Shown: positions 17,892 through 31,000, counted from the stretch's first letter. The stretch: DNA of 57,535 nt from Rhodoferax sp. (GCA_025351745.1 JANXVI010000187.1:1-57535); one strand, 5' to 3'. Translations and numbers: made by a program. Notes: generated by a model not told the origin, from the letters alone.

Positions 17892-18929
17892 ATGGAGAAT
17901 CAAATGCAGCTCGGGATGATCGGTTTGGGTCGAATGGGCGCGAGCATGGTTCGGCGCTTGATGAAAAAGGGCCATGGGTGTGTCGTGCATGACCGGCAGC
18001 CTGGGGTGGTGGCCAGCCTCCAAAGTGAAGGCGCTGAGGGCGCAGCTTCCGTTGCCGAACTGGTCTCGAAGATGACCCGACCGCGGGCCATATGGCTGAT
18101 GGTGCCAGCAGGCGCCGTGGACCAGGCACTCGCTGATTTGGTCGTGCATCTGGAGGCGGGCGACATTGTGATCGACGGCGGAAATTCGTATTATCGCGAC
18201 GATATTCGGCGCGCAAAAGACCTTGCCGCAGCGGGCCTTCACCATGTCGATGTCGGCACCAGTGGCGGCATTGCCGGACAGGACCGTGGTTACTGCCTAA
18301 TGATCGGCGGCGAAGCCGAAGTCGTAAAGCGACTGGACCCTGTGTTCATGGCGCTGGCGCCGGGTGTAGGTACCGCATCGCGTACGCCCGGACGCAGCGG
18401 CGACCACGCAAGTGCCGAACAAGGATTCTTGCATTGCGGGCCGCACGGCGCTGGGCACTTCGTCAAGATGGTTCATAACGGTATCGAATATGGCTTGATG
18501 GCGGCCTATGCCGAGGGGCTCAACATCCTGCGCAACGCCAATGTTGGTAAGGGCACACAGGCCGCCGATGCCGAGACCACACCGCTGCGCGACCCCGAGT
18601 TCTACCAATATGAAATGAACTTGGCTGATATCACCGAAGTTTGGCGCCGCGGCAGCGTCATTGGGTCGTGGTTGCTTGATTTGACCGCAGGTGCACTGTT
18701 ACATGACCCCCAGTTGGATGCCTATGGCGGTCGTGTCTCTGATTCGGGTGAAGGCCGCTGGACGCTGCAGGCTGCCATCGACGAAGCGGTTCCCACCCCT
18801 GTGCTCAGTGCCGCCGTTTACCAACGTTTCGCGTCGCGCGGTGAAGCCAACTTTGCCAACCAGGTGCTGTCGGCCATGCGCCACGAATTTGGCGGCCATG
18901 CCGAGAAGGCTGTAAAGGGCTCAACATGA
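17892..18929 (+). CDS. gnd: 6-phosphogluconate dehydrogenase, decarboxylating (short YqeC-type)
   Basis: The start at 17892 ([16 protein letters not shown]) gives 345 residues; the ATG at 17904 is an alternative. The N-terminal Rossmann motif GLGRMGASM, the substrate loop [11 protein letters not shown] and the catalytic-Lys block [14 protein letters not shown] are intact. At about 345 residues it belongs to the shorter class rather than the 470-residue enterobacterial form. It converts 6-phosphogluconate to ribulose-5-phosphate, CO2 and NAD(P)H. It leads a coupled operon with the HAD gene (4-base overlap) and transaldolase. No glucose-6-phosphate dehydrogenase or lactonase gene is in the window, so its substrate must come from genes elsewhere. 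Confidence 0.9.
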   Translation: MENQMQLGMIGLGRMGASMVRRLMKKGHGCVVHDRQPGVVASLQSEGAEGAASVAELVSKMTRPRAIWLMVPAGAVDQALADLVVHLEAGDIVIDGGNSYYRDDIRRAKDLAAAGLHHVDVGTSGGIAGQDRGYCLMIGGEAEVVKRLDPVFMALAPGVGTASRTPGRSGDHASAEQGFLHCGPHGAGHFVKMVHNGIEYGLMAAYAEGLNILRNANVGKGTQAADAETTPLRDPEFYQYEMNLADITEVWRRGSVIGSWLLDLTAGALLHDPQLDAYGGRVSDSGEGRWTLQAAIDEAVPTPVLSAAVYQRFASRGEANFANQVLSAMRHEFGGHAEKAVKGST

Positions 18930-19654
18930 TCCAAAACACAACTGCGGATGTAGTGTTCCTGTTGGACGTTGACAACACTCTGCTGGATAACGATAGGATC
19001 ATCCTCGATCTGCGTCGCCACCTTGAGACCACGTTCGGCGTTGCCAGTTCGGACTGCTACTGGGCCATCTTTGAAGAACTGCGCGAAGAACTGGGCTACG
19101 CCGATTACCTGGGTGCACTGCAGCGGTACCGATCTAACGCCGAACACGGCGTGACCGCCGATGAGCGGCTGCTGCTGATGGCGAGTTTTTTAATCGACTA
19201 TCCGTTTGCCGAGCGACTGTATCCGCGTGCCCTTGAGGTCATTGCACACCTCGGTCAGTTTGGCCCGACGGTGATCCTCTCCGACGGTGACGTCGTATTC
19301 CAGCCGCGCAAGGTTCAGCGGTCGGGGTTGTGGGATGCGGTCGGTGGCCGAGTACTGATCTATGTTCACAAGGAGCAAATGCTCAATGAGGTTCAGCGCC
19401 AACATCCGGCGCGACACTACGTCATGGTCGACGACAAGCTTCGGCTGCTGTCGGCTGTAAAGGCGGTTCTGGGGGATCGCCTGACGACGGTGTTCCCGCG
19501 CCAGGGCCATTACGCCCTCGACCCGGTCAACGTCAGCCGACAGCCAGCGCCCGATGTCACGGTCGAGCACATCAGTGAACTCGCGGACCTCGATCTCTCT
19601 CAGTTATTGAAGCAGCCTATCGATCAGTCGCGCGCCGCCAAGGAGACACGATGA
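18926..19654 (+). CDS. HAD-superfamily hydrolase
   Basis: The 242-residue protein shows HAD motif I ([12 protein letters not shown], near residue 12), motif II (VILSDGD) and an acidic motif IV (YVMVDDK). The cap lies between motifs I and II. It is a cytosolic Mg-dependent phosphatase or related enzyme with unknown substrate. Position between gnd and transaldolase, with 4-base overlaps on both sides, suggests a sugar phosphate or a phosphorylated by-product of the pathway. Confidence 0.82.
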   Translation: MIQNTTADVVFLLDVDNTLLDNDRIILDLRRHLETTFGVASSDCYWAIFEELREELGYADYLGALQRYRSNAEHGVTADERLLLMASFLIDYPFAERLYPRALEVIAHLGQFGPTVILSDGDVVFQPRKVQRSGLWDAVGGRVLIYVHKEQMLNEVQRQHPARHYVMVDDKLRLLSAVKAVLGDRLTTVFPRQGHYALDPVNVSRQPAPDVTVEHISELADLDLSQLLKQPIDQSRAAKETR

Positions 19655-20742
19655 ACGCCAATACCAAAAAACTGCACGATCTGGGACAAAGCCTTTGGGT
19701 GGACGCCATCAGTCGCGACATGCTGGTCGATGGGCAACTTGCGCGTTACATCGCCGACTGGTCAGTAACTGGGCTGACCTCGAACCCGACGATTTATGAA
19801 CACGCAATAGGCCACGGCAACGCCTACGACGAAGCAATTGCGCGACTGACGCGCAGCGGCGAGTCTGCTGAGGAAATATTCTTTTCCCTCGCGCTCGATG
19901 ATCTAAAGGCGGCTGCAGATTTGTTTCGGCCAGTCTTTGACGTTTCTCAGGCTATCGACGGATGGGTTTCGCTTGAAGTGTCCCCGATGCTAGCCGATAA
20001 CGTGGAGACGACGATCGATGCAGCGGCATGGTTGCATGAGGCTGCGGATCGGCCAAATCTTTTTATCAAGATTCCGGGTACACCGGCCGGCATCCAAGCC
20101 ATTGAGGAATCGGTCTTCGCTGGCGTGCATGTCAACGTGACCTTGTTGTTTTCACGCGAACAGTATCTCGCGGCAGCCGAAGCCTACTTTAAAGGAATCG
20201 AACGCCGCCTCGCCGCCGGTCTTGACCTAAATGTGTCCTCGGTCGCGTCACTTTTTGTTAGCCGCTGGGACGTGGCAGTGCGGGACGACGTTGCACCTGC
20301 CTTTTACAACCGACTGGGCATCGCGATTGCCATGCGCACCTACAAGGCCTATCGCGATCTGCTGGCCTCACCGCGGTGGCAGAGGCTTGCACTAGCTGGT
20401 GCCCGGCCGCAGCGGTTGCTGTGGGCCAGCACCGGCTCCAAAGACCCGGCCGCACCCGACACGCTGTATGTCAATTCGTTAGCGGCACCTGACACTATCA
20501 ACACGATTCCCGAGAACACGCTGAAGGCCTTTGCCGACCACGGAAAGGTTGGCGCTATTTTGCCGGTTGACGGGGGCTACGCCGAGGCGGTGCTGGAAGA
20601 GTTCAGGCGCGAAGGCGTCGATGACGAAGCTCTAGCCGCTCGCTTGCAGCGCGAAGGCATCGATTCCTTTGCCGCATCGTGGCAGGTGTTGCTGTCGCGC
20701 ATTCACGAGAAATGCGCCACGCTGGTCGTTGCCGACAATTGA
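19651..20742 (+). CDS. tal: Transaldolase, first copy
   Basis: The 363-residue enzyme has the transaldolase signature near the N-terminus (DWSVTGLTSNPTIYEHAI) and the Schiff-base Lys block NLFIKIPGTPAG. It moves dihydroxyacetone units between sedoheptulose-7-phosphate and glyceraldehyde-3-phosphate. Its length and the extended C-terminus fit the larger actinobacterial/proteobacterial class. It closes the plus-strand gnd operon. A close paralogue lies at 31882-33030 in the opposite operon. Confidence 0.93.
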   Translation: MNANTKKLHDLGQSLWVDAISRDMLVDGQLARYIADWSVTGLTSNPTIYEHAIGHGNAYDEAIARLTRSGESAEEIFFSLALDDLKAAADLFRPVFDVSQAIDGWVSLEVSPMLADNVETTIDAAAWLHEAADRPNLFIKIPGTPAGIQAIEESVFAGVHVNVTLLFSREQYLAAAEAYFKGIERRLAAGLDLNVSSVASLFVSRWDVAVRDDVAPAFYNRLGIAIAMRTYKAYRDLLASPRWQRLALAGARPQRLLWASTGSKDPAAPDTLYVNSLAAPDTINTIPENTLKAFADHGKVGAILPVDGGYAEAVLEEFRREGVDDEALAARLQREGIDSFAASWQVLLSRIHEKCATLVVADN

Positions 20743-20775
20743 CGACGATTTTGCTATCACATATATAGCGTCATA

Positions 20776-20794
20776 AGCCCATTCTATGAGGGCT
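20776..20794. terminator. Weak stem-loop between convergent tal and tkt
   Basis: AGCCC (20776-20780) and GGGCT (20790-20794) can pair around a 9-base loop between the two convergent operons. There is no T run, so termination by this element is uncertain. Confidence 0.22.
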
Positions 20795-20819
20795 AGCGGC
20801 CGAAATTACAATGATGCGG

Positions 20820-22886
20820 CTACTCAACGCGTCGCATGCCGACCAGTAGCGTGCGTGCGCGTGATACGACGTTGTCGACGGTGAAGCCGTATTCACGCTG
20901 CAGGATGTCGGCGGGGGCGGACGCACCAAAACGTTCAACACCGAGCACGTCACCGCGGTCACCGACGTAGCGATGCCAGCCCTGCGTCACGCCCAGTTCC
21001 ACCGACAGTCTTGCTGGCACGGTTGGCGGCAATACCCCGTCGCGATAGCTCTGCGGCTGTGCGTCAAACAGATCCCAACTCGGCATCGACACGCAGCGCA
21101 CACTGATGCCTTCGCCTTGGAGTCGCTCGGCGGCGGCCAGGATCAGGGCGACCTCCGATCCACTGGCGATGAGGATTAGCGCGGGCGGCTGGCCCTCCGT
21201 ATCATTGAGCACATAGGCACCACGGCGCAGCCCTTCAGCGCTGGCATGACGGCTGCGGTCCAGCGTGGGCACCTCTTGCCGGGTCAGTGCCAGCAATACC
21301 GGGCGCTGGCGGCTCTCCACGGCCAACTTCCAAGCCACCGCAGCTTCATTGGCGTCAGCCGGGCGGATCACGGTCAGCCCCGGAATCGCGCGCAAACTGG
21401 CAAGTTGCTCCACCGGTTGGTGCGTGGGGCCATCCTCGCCGACGGCCAGGCTATCGTGGGTGAACACGTAAACAACATGCAGTTTCATCAGCGCCGCCAA
21501 GCGGATCGCTGGTCGCATGTAATCGCTGAAGATCAGGAAGGTGGCGCCAAACGGGATGAACCCGCCGTGCGCAGCCAGGCCGTTGACGATGGCGCCCATC
21601 GCGTGTTCGCGCACGCCGAAGTGCAGATTGCGGCCGGCGGTACTCCAGCCGCCGCCGTTCGAACCCTGGGTGTCGTCGGTGTAGGTTGAAGGTGGATTGA
21701 AATCGCCCAGGCTTTTCAACGCGGTTTTAGTCGACGTGTCCAGGTCTGCCGAACCACCGGTCAAGGCGGGCAGGCGCTGGGCCATCGCGTTCATCACCTT
21801 ACCCGACGCGGCCCGCGTGGCAATGCCCCTGGCATCGGCAGGGAATGTCGGAATGTCGACGTCCCAGCCGGTGGGCAGTTCACCGCGCAAGCTGCATTGC
21901 AGTTCTGTAGCTAGATCAGGGAAGTCCAGCGTATACGCACGCATGCGTGCGTCCCACGCGGCCTCGTCGCGTGCCCCCCGCGAGAGCGCCTGCCGCATGT
22001 GCGCGAGAGCCGTGTCGGGAATCAGGAAGGGCGGCTCGTTGGGCCAGCCGAGGTGCTGCTTCGTAAGCCGAACCTCATCCAGACCGAGCGGCGAACCATG
22101 GGCTTCAAAACTGTCGTGCTTGTTCGGCGAGCCATAGCCGATGTGCGTGCGCACCAGAATTAGCGATGGCCTTGAAGTTTCTGACCGCGCCGCTTGCAGC
22201 GCTAAGGCTATCGCGTCGACATCGTTGCCATCCGCAACGGCCACGGTGTGCCAGCCACAAGCTTCAAATCGTGCGGCCCGATCTTCCGTGAATGCCATGT
22301 CGGTCCCAGAGGAGAGCGTCACGCGGTTGTCGTCGTACAGGCAGACCAGCTTTCCGAGTCTCAGGTGCCCAGCCAGCGAAGTGGCTTCGGCCGCCACACC
22401 TTCCATCAGGTCACCATCGCCAACGATCACATAAGTGTGATGGTCGATGACCGTGTGCCCCGGCCTGTTGTAGCGGGCTGCGAGTTGCGCTTCACCGATC
22501 GCCATGCCAAGGGCATTGGCGAAGCCCTGCCCGAGTGGTCCGGTGGTGACTTCTACGCCTGGGGTGTGCCCGCGTTCCGGGTGGCCAGGCGCCTTACTGC
22601 CCCATTGGCGAAAGGCCTTGATGTCGTCGAGCGAAAGGTCGTAGCCGCTGAGATGCAGAAGGCTGTAGAGCAGCGCCGATCCGTGACCTACGGAGAGCAC
22701 GAATCGGTCGCGGTCGGCCCAATCCGGGTTGGCAGGATTGCATTTGAGAAACTTCGTCCATAACGCATAGGCCATGGGTGCGGCACCCAAGGGCATACCG
22801 GGGTGCCCGCTGTTGGCCCTTTGCACGGCATCCACCGAGAGGAAACGCAGGGTGTCGACGCAAAGTTGATCAAGTGTGTCTGTCAT
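20820..22886 (-). CDS. tkt: Transketolase
   Basis: The start at 22886 ([21 protein letters not shown]) gives 688 residues, and its ATG overlaps the ackA stop by 4 bases. Thiamine-diphosphate features are clear: [16 protein letters not shown], the [13 protein letters not shown] motif with YDDNRVT, and the C-terminal pyrimidine-domain block with VREHAMGAI. It exchanges two-carbon ketol units between pentose and hexose phosphates. It is the last gene of a long coupled operon with ackA, xfp and pgm. Confidence 0.95.
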   Translation of the reverse strand: MTDTLDQLCVDTLRFLSVDAVQRANSGHPGMPLGAAPMAYALWTKFLKCNPANPDWADRDRFVLSVGHGSALLYSLLHLSGYDLSLDDIKAFRQWGSKAPGHPERGHTPGVEVTTGPLGQGFANALGMAIGEAQLAARYNRPGHTVIDHHTYVIVGDGDLMEGVAAEATSLAGHLRLGKLVCLYDDNRVTLSSGTDMAFTEDRAARFEACGWHTVAVADGNDVDAIALALQAARSETSRPSLILVRTHIGYGSPNKHDSFEAHGSPLGLDEVRLTKQHLGWPNEPPFLIPDTALAHMRQALSRGARDEAAWDARMRAYTLDFPDLATELQCSLRGELPTGWDVDIPTFPADARGIATRAASGKVMNAMAQRLPALTGGSADLDTSTKTALKSLGDFNPPSTYTDDTQGSNGGGWSTAGRNLHFGVREHAMGAIVNGLAAHGGFIPFGATFLIFSDYMRPAIRLAALMKLHVVYVFTHDSLAVGEDGPTHQPVEQLASLRAIPGLTVIRPADANEAAVAWKLAVESRQRPVLLALTRQEVPTLDRSRHASAEGLRRGAYVLNDTEGQPPALILIASGSEVALILAAAERLQGEGISVRCVSMPSWDLFDAQPQSYRDGVLPPTVPARLSVELGVTQGWHRYVGDRGDVLGVERFGASAPADILQREYGFTVDNVVSRARTLLVGMRRVE

Positions 22887-23971
22887 AGGGCCTCCGGTAT
22901 GGTCAGGGGTTGTTGCGTGAGCTGCCAAGTGCGCCACGCGATATGTTCTTCTTCTTGCGCCGGCATCACACGAATGGCTTCTGCGCGCATGCCCAGTCCG
23001 TCCAGCCCTTTGCAAATAGATGCACGCGTTGACGCATCCTTCTCGCCGATACCCCCCGTGAAGACCAGAAGGTCCACGCCACCCAGCACGGTTGCCATCG
23101 CGGCAATTTGCTTTCGTACAGAAGCACAGAACATCGCGATGGCCAGCCGCGCGTCAGCGCCCGAGGGGGTGGTCGAAGCTGCGGCGATATGCAACTCGCG
23201 CATGTCGCCGCTGAAGCCGGAAATACCCAGCATGCCCGAGCGCTGATCAATCAGCGCTTCGAGCTGAGCCGCGTCATAACCGTGCTCTCGAACCACGTAG
23301 GCTAGAACGCCGGGGTCGATGTCGCCACAGCGTGTACTCATAATCACGCCGCCCGTCGGCGTTAGCCCCATGCTTGTGTCAACCGATGCCCCTTGGGCGA
23401 CCGCGGTGACACTCGCGCCGTGGCCCAGATGGGCAATCACCATGCGGGACGGCAAATCACCACCCAGTTGGCGCACGATCGACTCGCCCGACAGGCCGTG
23501 AAAACCGTAGCGCTTTATGCCCAGCGCGCGAAGCTCGCGCGGGATAGGCAGTGTGCTGGCCAATTCCGGCATGGCGGCATGGAAGCCAGTGTCGAGGCAC
23601 GCCGCCTGCGCGATGCCCGGGAAAAGCGTCTGCGCCGCGCGCACCAGCGCTAGCGCTGGCGGCACGTGTAAAGGCGCGAACGCGGTCGCGGCTTCCAGTT
23701 GATGCATCACCGCAGCATCAATCAACGTGTGGCGGCGGCACTGCGGCCCACCATGGACGATGCGGTGGCCGACCGCAATGGGCGCAGACAGACCCTTCGC
23801 CCGCAGCCGCTGCGCGATTCGGGCCATCGCCGCCTGAGGCTCGCCCACCGTTTCTTCTGTACCGCTGAGCAGCACGCGGCTACCACTCGCGTCAACCATG
23901 AAGAAACCAAACTTGAGCGACGAAGATCCGACGTTCAACGCCAGCACAGGTTGGCCCGTGTCTGCGCTCAT
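22883..23971 (-). CDS. ackA: Acetate kinase
   Basis: The start at 23971 ([20 protein letters not shown]) gives 362 residues and a 4-base overlap with xfp upstream. Acetate kinase motifs are present: [53 protein letters not shown] and TGGIGEKD. It is somewhat shorter than the usual 400 residues. It converts acetyl-phosphate and ADP to acetate and ATP, directly using the product of the adjacent phosphoketolase. Confidence 0.95.
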   Translation of the reverse strand: MSADTGQPVLALNVGSSSLKFGFFMVDASGSRVLLSGTEETVGEPQAAMARIAQRLRAKGLSAPIAVGHRIVHGGPQCRRHTLIDAAVMHQLEAATAFAPLHVPPALALVRAAQTLFPGIAQAACLDTGFHAAMPELASTLPIPRELRALGIKRYGFHGLSGESIVRQLGGDLPSRMVIAHLGHGASVTAVAQGASVDTSMGLTPTGGVIMSTRCGDIDPGVLAYVVREHGYDAAQLEALIDQRSGMLGISGFSGDMRELHIAAASTTPSGADARLAIAMFCASVRKQIAAMATVLGGVDLLVFTGGIGEKDASTRASICKGLDGLGMRAEAIRVMPAQEEEHIAWRTWQLTQQPLTIPEAL

Positions 23972-26340
23972 GCAGGCCACCGCCAGTCACGCACTTCTGG
24001 CAAGTCCTCACCGTGCTCGCTGATGTAGGCCTTGTGCCGCGCGATGCTGGCATCGTAACGACGGATGGCGTCGTCAACGAGATGCGCCAGGCGCGGGACG
24101 CGGCGTATCGCGTCGAGCGCCAGTTGATAGCGGTCGATGTTGTTCAGCACCACCATATCAAATGCCGTGGTGGTCGTTCCCTCTTCCTTGTAGCCTCGCA
24201 CATGCAGGTTCGCGTGGTTGTGGCGTCGGTAGGCGAGACGATGAATGAGTCCCGGATAGCCGTGGAAGGCGAACACGATGGGCCGATCCAGCGTGAACAT
24301 GGCGTCGAACGCGTCATCGTCCAGGCCGTGCGGATGCTCGGACTGCGGCTGCAGCGCCATCAGATCGACCACATTCACGACGCGGATGCGGATGCCCGGA
24401 ACATACCCGCGCAGCAGCGCGACGGCGGCCAGTGTTTCGAGGGTCGGCACGTCGCCAGCGCAGGCCATCACCACATCAGGCTCACCTTGCGCATCATCGG
24501 AATCGTTGCTGGCCCAGGCCCAGATGCCCGCGCCAACGGTGCAGTGGCGCGCCGCCGATTCGATGTCGAGCCACTGCAATGCCGGCGCCTTGCCGGCGAT
24601 GATCAGGTTCACATAGTTGCGGCTGCGCAGGCAGTGGTCGGTTATCGACAGCAGGCAGTTTGCATCGGGGGCTAAGTAGATGCGCACCACGTCGGACTTC
24701 TTGTTCGCCACCACGTCGATGAAGCCAGGGTCCTGGTGCGAAAAACCATTGTGGTCCTGCTGCCAGACATGCGATGTAAGCAGGTAGTTGAGCGACGCAA
24801 CGGGCAAGCGCCACGGAATCTGGCTGCACACCTTCAGCCACTTGGCATGCTGGTTGAACATCGAATCAATGATGTGGACGAACGCCTCGTAGCACGAGAA
24901 CAAGCCGTGGCGTCCGGTGAGCAGATAGCCTTCAAGCCAGCCCTCGCACAGATGCTCGCTCAGCACTTCCATCACCCGGCCGTCGGCTGACAGATTCATA
25001 TCGACCGCGTCGATATCGGCCATCCACGCCTTGCCGCTAACCTCCACCACTGCACCGAGACGATTGGACGCGGTCTCGTCCGGGCCGAAGAGGCGGAAGT
25101 TGGCACTTCCGGTGTTCCTGCGCATCACCTCCGCAAGGAAGCCACCGAGCACGCGCGTGGACTCGCCCAGCGTGTCGCCAGGCGTGGAAACCGGCACCGC
25201 AAATTCGCGGAAATTTGGCATGAGTAGCGGTGCTAGCAATGCGCCGCCATTGGCATGCGGATTAGCGCCCATGCGCCGCTTTCCGGTGGGTGCAAGCTCC
25301 GCAAATTCCTCGCGAAAGCGACCATTGGCGTCGAAAAGTTCCTGCGGCGCATAGCTGCGCATCCAGGCTTCGAGTTGGCGAATGTGCTCTGCGTTGGTGA
25401 ATTGCGTGATTGGCACCTGGTGTGCCCGCCACGTGCCTTCCACCGGCAGGCCATCGACCTCCTTGGGGCCTGTCCAACCTTTGGGCGTCTGTAGCACGAT
25501 CATCGGCCAGCGGGGAAGCGGCGGCGGTATGGGTGCACCAGGCGCGCGAGCCGCAGCCTGAATAGCTTGGATTTGCCCAAGCACCGCATCCAGTGTTTGC
25601 GCTAGTTGCTGGTGCACCGTCATCGGGTGGTCGCCGACCACAAAGTGCGGCTCGTGGCCGTAGCCACGCAGTAAGGACGTCAGATCTTCCCGCCCGATGC
25701 GCGCCAGCACGGTAGGGTTGGCGATCTTGAATCCATTGAGGTGCAGGATCGGCAGCACCGCGCCATCCCGCGCCGGGTTGAGAAACTTGTTTGAATGCCA
25801 GCTCGTCGCCAGCGCGCCGGTCTCTGCTTCGCCGTCACCGATGACACAGGCCACGATCAGGCCGGGGTTGTCGAATGCAGCGCCGTAGGCATGTGCCAGC
25901 GAGTAACCCAACTCACCACCCTCGTGGATCGAGCCCGGCGTTTCCGGCGCCACATGGCTCGGGATTCCGCCGGGCCATGAGAATTGACGAAACAACTTTC
26001 GCATGCCATCGCGGTCGCGCGAGATGTCGGGATAGGTTTCAGTGTAAGTGCCTTCCAGGTATGTGCTCGCCACCAGCCCGGGTCCGCCGTGACCGGGGCC
26101 GATCACGTTGATCATGTCCAGATCGTGCTCCTTGATCAGGCGGTTCAGGTGCACGTACAGCAAGTTCAGGCCAGGTGTGGTACCCCAATGCCCGAGCAAG
26201 CGCGGCTTGACGTGGGCAAGGGTCAGCGGCTCTTCAAGCAGCGGGTTCGCGTGCAGGTAGATTTGCCCTACCGAGAGATAGTTGGCAGCCCGCCACCAGG
26301 CATGCATCTTGCGAAGGAGATCGGGGGTCAGGGTTGTCAT
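23968..26340 (-). CDS. xfp: Xylulose-5-phosphate/fructose-6-phosphate phosphoketolase
   Basis: The start at 26340 ([20 protein letters not shown]) gives 790 residues, the normal length, and overlaps the pgm stop by 4 bases. Family blocks include [30 protein letters not shown], the thiamine-diphosphate motif GDGEAETG and SHQDPGFID. It splits xylulose-5-phosphate (and usually fructose-6-phosphate) with phosphate to give acetyl-phosphate plus glyceraldehyde-3-phosphate (or erythrose-4-phosphate). This is the committed step of the bifid-type shunt encoded here. Confidence 0.96.
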   Translation of the reverse strand: MTTLTPDLLRKMHAWWRAANYLSVGQIYLHANPLLEEPLTLAHVKPRLLGHWGTTPGLNLLYVHLNRLIKEHDLDMINVIGPGHGGPGLVASTYLEGTYTETYPDISRDRDGMRKLFRQFSWPGGIPSHVAPETPGSIHEGGELGYSLAHAYGAAFDNPGLIVACVIGDGEAETGALATSWHSNKFLNPARDGAVLPILHLNGFKIANPTVLARIGREDLTSLLRGYGHEPHFVVGDHPMTVHQQLAQTLDAVLGQIQAIQAAARAPGAPIPPPLPRWPMIVLQTPKGWTGPKEVDGLPVEGTWRAHQVPITQFTNAEHIRQLEAWMRSYAPQELFDANGRFREEFAELAPTGKRRMGANPHANGGALLAPLLMPNFREFAVPVSTPGDTLGESTRVLGGFLAEVMRRNTGSANFRLFGPDETASNRLGAVVEVSGKAWMADIDAVDMNLSADGRVMEVLSEHLCEGWLEGYLLTGRHGLFSCYEAFVHIIDSMFNQHAKWLKVCSQIPWRLPVASLNYLLTSHVWQQDHNGFSHQDPGFIDVVANKKSDVVRIYLAPDANCLLSITDHCLRSRNYVNLIIAGKAPALQWLDIESAARHCTVGAGIWAWASNDSDDAQGEPDVVMACAGDVPTLETLAAVALLRGYVPGIRIRVVNVVDLMALQPQSEHPHGLDDDAFDAMFTLDRPIVFAFHGYPGLIHRLAYRRHNHANLHVRGYKEEGTTTTAFDMVVLNNIDRYQLALDAIRRVPRLAHLVDDAIRRYDASIARHKAYISEHGEDLPEVRDWRWPA

Positions 26341-28001
26341 GTTGATTCCTTGGGGTCGATTGCGGTGTCCACGATGCGTTGTGCCTCTGCGAGCAGAAGG
26401 CGCAGGTGCGCGTTGCCTTGGAAGCTCTCTGCGTAGATCTTGTAGATGTCTTCGGTGCCTGAGGGCCGCGCGGCGAACCATCCGCTTTTTGCGCTAACTT
26501 TAATACCACCAATCGGCGCTTGGTTGCCGGGCGCTTTGTCGATCACGCTGGTGATGGGCTCGCCCGCCAGTTCAGTCTGCGAGATCTGGTTGGGCGTCAG
26601 TTTTGCGAGTGCTTGCTTTTGCGTCGTATTTGCCGGGGCATCAATACGATCCCCAAAAAACTCTCCGAACTCAGTGCAGAGCTCGCTATAACGGACACCT
26701 GGGTCGCGACCGGTTCTGGCTGTAATTTCTGCCGACAGCAGAGCCGCCGCGATGCCGTCCTTGTCTGTAGTCCACACGCTACCGTCGCGGCGCAAGAAAG
26801 ATGCCCCGGCGCTCTCTTCGCCGCCAAAGCCCAGGCTGCCGTCGAACAGACTTGGTGCGAACCATTTGAAGCCGACAGGCGCCTCGAACAAACAGCGACC
26901 GAGGCGGGCAGCGACCCGGTCGATCATCGCGCTGCTGACAACCGTCTTGCCGACCGCCGCCGACGCGCCCCACTGGGGTCGGTGCTGGAACAAATAGTCG
27001 ATGGCGACACTGAGGTAGTGGTTTGACGGTAGCAGGCCGGCGCTGCTTGTCACGATTCCGTGGCGGTCATGATCGGTATCGCACGCGAATGCGACGTCAT
27101 AGCGGTCTTTCAACGCGATCAGCCGCTGCATTGCATAGCGCGACGACGGGTCCAGGCGAATCTTGCCGTCCCAATCTGCCGTCATGAATGCAAACTGCGG
27201 GTCAACTTCTGCACTGACCACTGTCAGATCGATCTGGTAGCGCTCGGAAATCTGCGCCCAGTAATGCACCCCGGCGCCACCGAGCGGATCAACGCCCAAG
27301 CGCAATCCTGCGCTACGGATCACATCGAAGTCGATCACGTTGCCAAGGTCGGCGACATACGTTCCAAGATAGTCGTGTTCATGCGTGGTGGCGGCTTTGC
27401 GCGCCTGGGCCAACTCCATTCGCCTAACCCCCTTGAGGCCGTTTTCGAGCAAAGTGTTGGCGCGCTCTTGCACCCAGCCGGTGATGTCAGCATCGGCTGG
27501 GCCTCCGTGCGATGGGTTGTATTTGAAGCCGCCACTGTCTGGTGGGTTGTGCGACGGTGTGATAACGATGCCGTCGGCCAATCCGCTGGTCCGGCCGCGG
27601 TTGTGGACCAAGATCGCATGCGAGACCGCTGGCGTGGGCGTGAATTCGCCGTTGCACGCAATCATGGTCTCCACGCCATTGGCGGCTAGTACTTCCAGCG
27701 CGTTATCAAATGCCGGCTTTGAGAGTGCGTGCGTATCCACACCGATGAACAAGGGTCCATCGATGCCTTTACCCTTGCGGTACTCGCAGAGGGCCTGTGT
27801 GATCGCCAGCACATGCCAGGCGTTGAAACTGCGCTCGAACGGCGTTCCCCGATGGCCCGATGTGCCGAACACAACCCGCTGCGCCAGCACGCCGGGGTCA
27901 GGCTGCACATCGGCGTATGCAGCCAACAGCTTGCCAATGTCGACAAGTAATTCCTTCGGTAGCGCCTGTCCGGCGAATGGGCTGATGCCGTGTATCATCA
28001 T
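26337..28001 (-). CDS. pgm: Phosphoglucomutase (alpha-D-glucose phosphate specific)
   Basis: The 554-residue enzyme has the catalytic phospho-Ser loop ([13 protein letters not shown]), the metal loop ([11 protein letters not shown]), the sugar-binding loop ([11 protein letters not shown]) and the phosphate-binding loop ([10 protein letters not shown]) of the hexomutase superfamily, in the bacterial Pgm arrangement. It interconverts glucose-1-phosphate and glucose-6-phosphate. It overlaps both neighbours by 4 bases (27998-28001 with the GH94 gene, 26337-26340 with xfp). It is therefore placed to feed phosphorolysis product into the shunt. Confidence 0.95.
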   Translation of the reverse strand: MMIHGISPFAGQALPKELLVDIGKLLAAYADVQPDPGVLAQRVVFGTSGHRGTPFERSFNAWHVLAITQALCEYRKGKGIDGPLFIGVDTHALSKPAFDNALEVLAANGVETMIACNGEFTPTPAVSHAILVHNRGRTSGLADGIVITPSHNPPDSGGFKYNPSHGGPADADITGWVQERANTLLENGLKGVRRMELAQARKAATTHEHDYLGTYVADLGNVIDFDVIRSAGLRLGVDPLGGAGVHYWAQISERYQIDLTVVSAEVDPQFAFMTADWDGKIRLDPSSRYAMQRLIALKDRYDVAFACDTDHDRHGIVTSSAGLLPSNHYLSVAIDYLFQHRPQWGASAAVGKTVVSSAMIDRVAARLGRCLFEAPVGFKWFAPSLFDGSLGFGGEESAGASFLRRDGSVWTTDKDGIAAALLSAEITARTGRDPGVRYSELCTEFGEFFGDRIDAPANTTQKQALAKLTPNQISQTELAGEPITSVIDKAPGNQAPIGGIKVSAKSGWFAARPSGTEDIYKIYAESFQGNAHLRLLLAEAQRIVDTAIDPKEST

Positions 28002-31000
28002 TGGTCCTGTGGTTGGCCGATGGTGATGCGCAGCAGGTGAGTCTTTCCATCATCCACGAGTGCGACACCATCGGTGGCACAGAGTTCCGCGCCGTCGAGT
28101 TCGACCCGCGTCACACCCCGGCCGAGGCGAGAAGCGTTGTCGACCGTGATCTCGTACCGGGTGATGGCGTGCATGCGCCCCTGCCGCCGGTAGCTGAGCT
28201 GGAAACCGGGCCAGATCTTTGGTATGCACGGGTCGATTAGCAGCCGATCTCCGCGCAACTGAAACCCGAGCATGGCTTCGAGGCCCGCGCGGTACAGCCA
28301 TCCCGCGGTTCCCGTGTACCACGTCCACCCTCCGCGGCCCACGTGCGGCGCGACGGAGTAGACGTCCGCGTTGGCAACGTAGGGCTCCACCTTGTAGCGC
28401 GCGGCGGCTTCGGGACTGTCGCTGTGATGGATCGGATTGATGAGATCGAACATCGCGCCGGCACGATCGCCGTCACCGAGCCGTGCCCAGGCGAAGATCG
28501 ACCAGGTCGCCCCGTGGGTATATTGCCCGCCGTTTTCTCGCACGCCCGGCGGGTAGCCTTTGATGTAACCTGGGTAGACTGGACTGAAATCGAATGGTGG
28601 GGTGAATAGTAGCGCGACCTGGTGCTCATGATCGACGAGCATGCGGTCGACCGATTCCATGGCTTGCGATGCATGCTCGCGGCTCGTTGCGCCGGCAATT
28701 ACGCTCCACGACTGGGCGATGCTGTCGATCCGGCATTCCTCGCTCTCATGCGAGCCCAGTGGCGTGCCGTCGTCGTAGTAGCCGCGCCGGTACCACTCCC
28801 CATCCCACGCTCTCTCCAAAGCACCGCGCAGCTCGGCAGCGTAGGCGCGCCAGCGCTTGACTCGCTCCGTATCTCCACGCCGCTCTGCATAAGGCAAGAA
28901 CGCCGTGATAGTGGCCACCATAAACCAGCCGAGCCAGCCGCTTTCCCCGTGGCCTTGTTCTCCGACGCTGTTCATCCCGTCGTTCCAGTCGCCGGAACCC
29001 ATCAGCGGAAGGCCGTGCGCGCCGCGCGTGAGTCCCGATTCAAGCGCACGGACGCAGTGTCCGTAGAGACTGGCGGTCTGGGGCGACGCGCCCGGCAGCG
29101 CGAATGAATCAGTAGCGTCGGCTGGAATGGGCTCGCCCATGAGAAACGGGATAATCTCGTCCATCACCGCTGCGTCGCCCGTGACATCGACGTAGTGCGC
29201 GGCGACGTAGACGAGCCAAATGCGGTCATCGCTGATCCTGGTTCGAATGCCCTGCCCACCGGGCGGCAACCACCAGTGTTGAACGTCACCCTCATTGAAC
29301 TGGCGGCCGGCCGCGCGCAAAACGTGTTCGCGGGCGAGATCAGGTCGACTCACGCACAACGCCATCACGTCCTGCAACTGGTCGCGGAATCCGTACGCGC
29401 CGCTGGCTTGGTAGTAGCCACTACGCGCCCACACGCGGCAACCCAGAACCTGGTAGGGGAGCCAGTCGTTGAGCATGATGTCCATAGCCCGGTTCGGCGT
29501 CCGCACTTGGACGGTGTCGAGCAGGCCATTCCAGTGTGCTGCGACGTCGGCGAGAACCTGCTCGAAGCAGTCAGCGCGGTACTTCAAGATCAGTGCCTGC
29601 GCGTTTTTGTAGGAATCCGCGTCACCCAGGAGAAAGACGACGTCAATCTGCGTGTTGGGGGGCATCTCGATACGTGTCTGCAGCGCGCCGCACGGATCCA
29701 GTCCCGCGCCGACCCGACCCGACAACGCTGACCCATCCTGCAGCGCAGCGGGCCGACTCACATTCCCCAAAGATCCGAGAAACGCCTTGCGATCCCCACT
29801 CATCGACTGCTGCAAGCCGCACAGGTCAATGAACGCCACCCGGTCGGCGAACTCGCTGCGCCACCGGTTGCGCGCCAACAGTGCGCCGGTCTGCTCATCC
29901 CTCGCCGTGACCACGAACGGCGCCGAAGCACTGCCGTTTGCCCCAAGCGCCCATTCGACATATGCCGTGACCGACAAGCGCCTGACCGATGCGCCACGGT
30001 TGTGTAGGCGCAGCCGCGACAGCTTCACGGAATCGGTCGGCGCTACGCACTGGATCAGCTCCAGCCCAATGCCGTGCGCATCGCTCGAGAAACGGCTGTA
30101 GCCTTTGCCGTGCGTGGCATGGTAGGCGGCGCCGGCGACCCGAATCGGCAACGCGGTTGCGCTGTACAAGGAGCCGCTGTCTTCGTCACGCAAGTAAAGA
30201 ATTTCGTGCGGGCTGTCGCTGACGGGATCGTTCGGCCATGGCGTGAGCGGGTTCTGTTGGCTGTTGACCGACCATGTGTACCCGCCGCCCTCCGCGGACA
30301 CCAGAAAGCCGAAGACGGAGTTAGAAATCACATTGATCCACGGTGCTGGCGTGCAGCGCCCGTCTTCGAGATCGACGCGGTATGCCCGACCAGCGCAGCT
30401 GAAGCCACCTTGGCCATTGGGAAACTCCAGAGCGTCTGCGGAAGCGGTCACGGTTTGTGTTGGCGTGCTGGCGACATGGGGCCCGACCGCCGCGGCATCC
30501 TTCGGGGCGCCCCCGAGGACATCGCCAGAAGGATCCCTGGGGCCCAGCAGCACGCGTGCCACCGTGAGCAGGCCATCCAAAACATCGTCGCTGATCGCGG
30601 GGGCACGGAACAAGAACACCTCGGCCTTGACTGCTGCGCTGTCGGCTTTGAGGCGAACCTGTTGCGCGCTGACCAGCGGAACGATCGCGTCGTGGAGTGT
30701 ATCGGCCGCAACCGAGCTTGCCGTGTTGAGAATGACCACGTCAACGGCCAGGCGCTTGCTGCGCCAATATGTCTGGGCCAGCAGAACCGTTTCCAAGAGC
30801 GACAGTTCCGCGAGGCTGTTCGCGCGTAGTAGCATGATCGGCCGATCGCCGCTGATACCGGCGGCCCACAACGTTGGCGACCCCCCGTGTCCACGCACCA
30901 AAAAGTCGGCAGCGGCGCGTTGGGACGGATCACTGAACAGCAGCGCACTAAGCCAACTGTCAAAGCAGTTGCTTTGCGACTGGTCGACGCCCAGACTTGA

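Noticed and set aside
24013-24675. 220-codon plus-strand frame
   Set aside because: It is antisense to phosphoketolase, which is full length and has all motifs.
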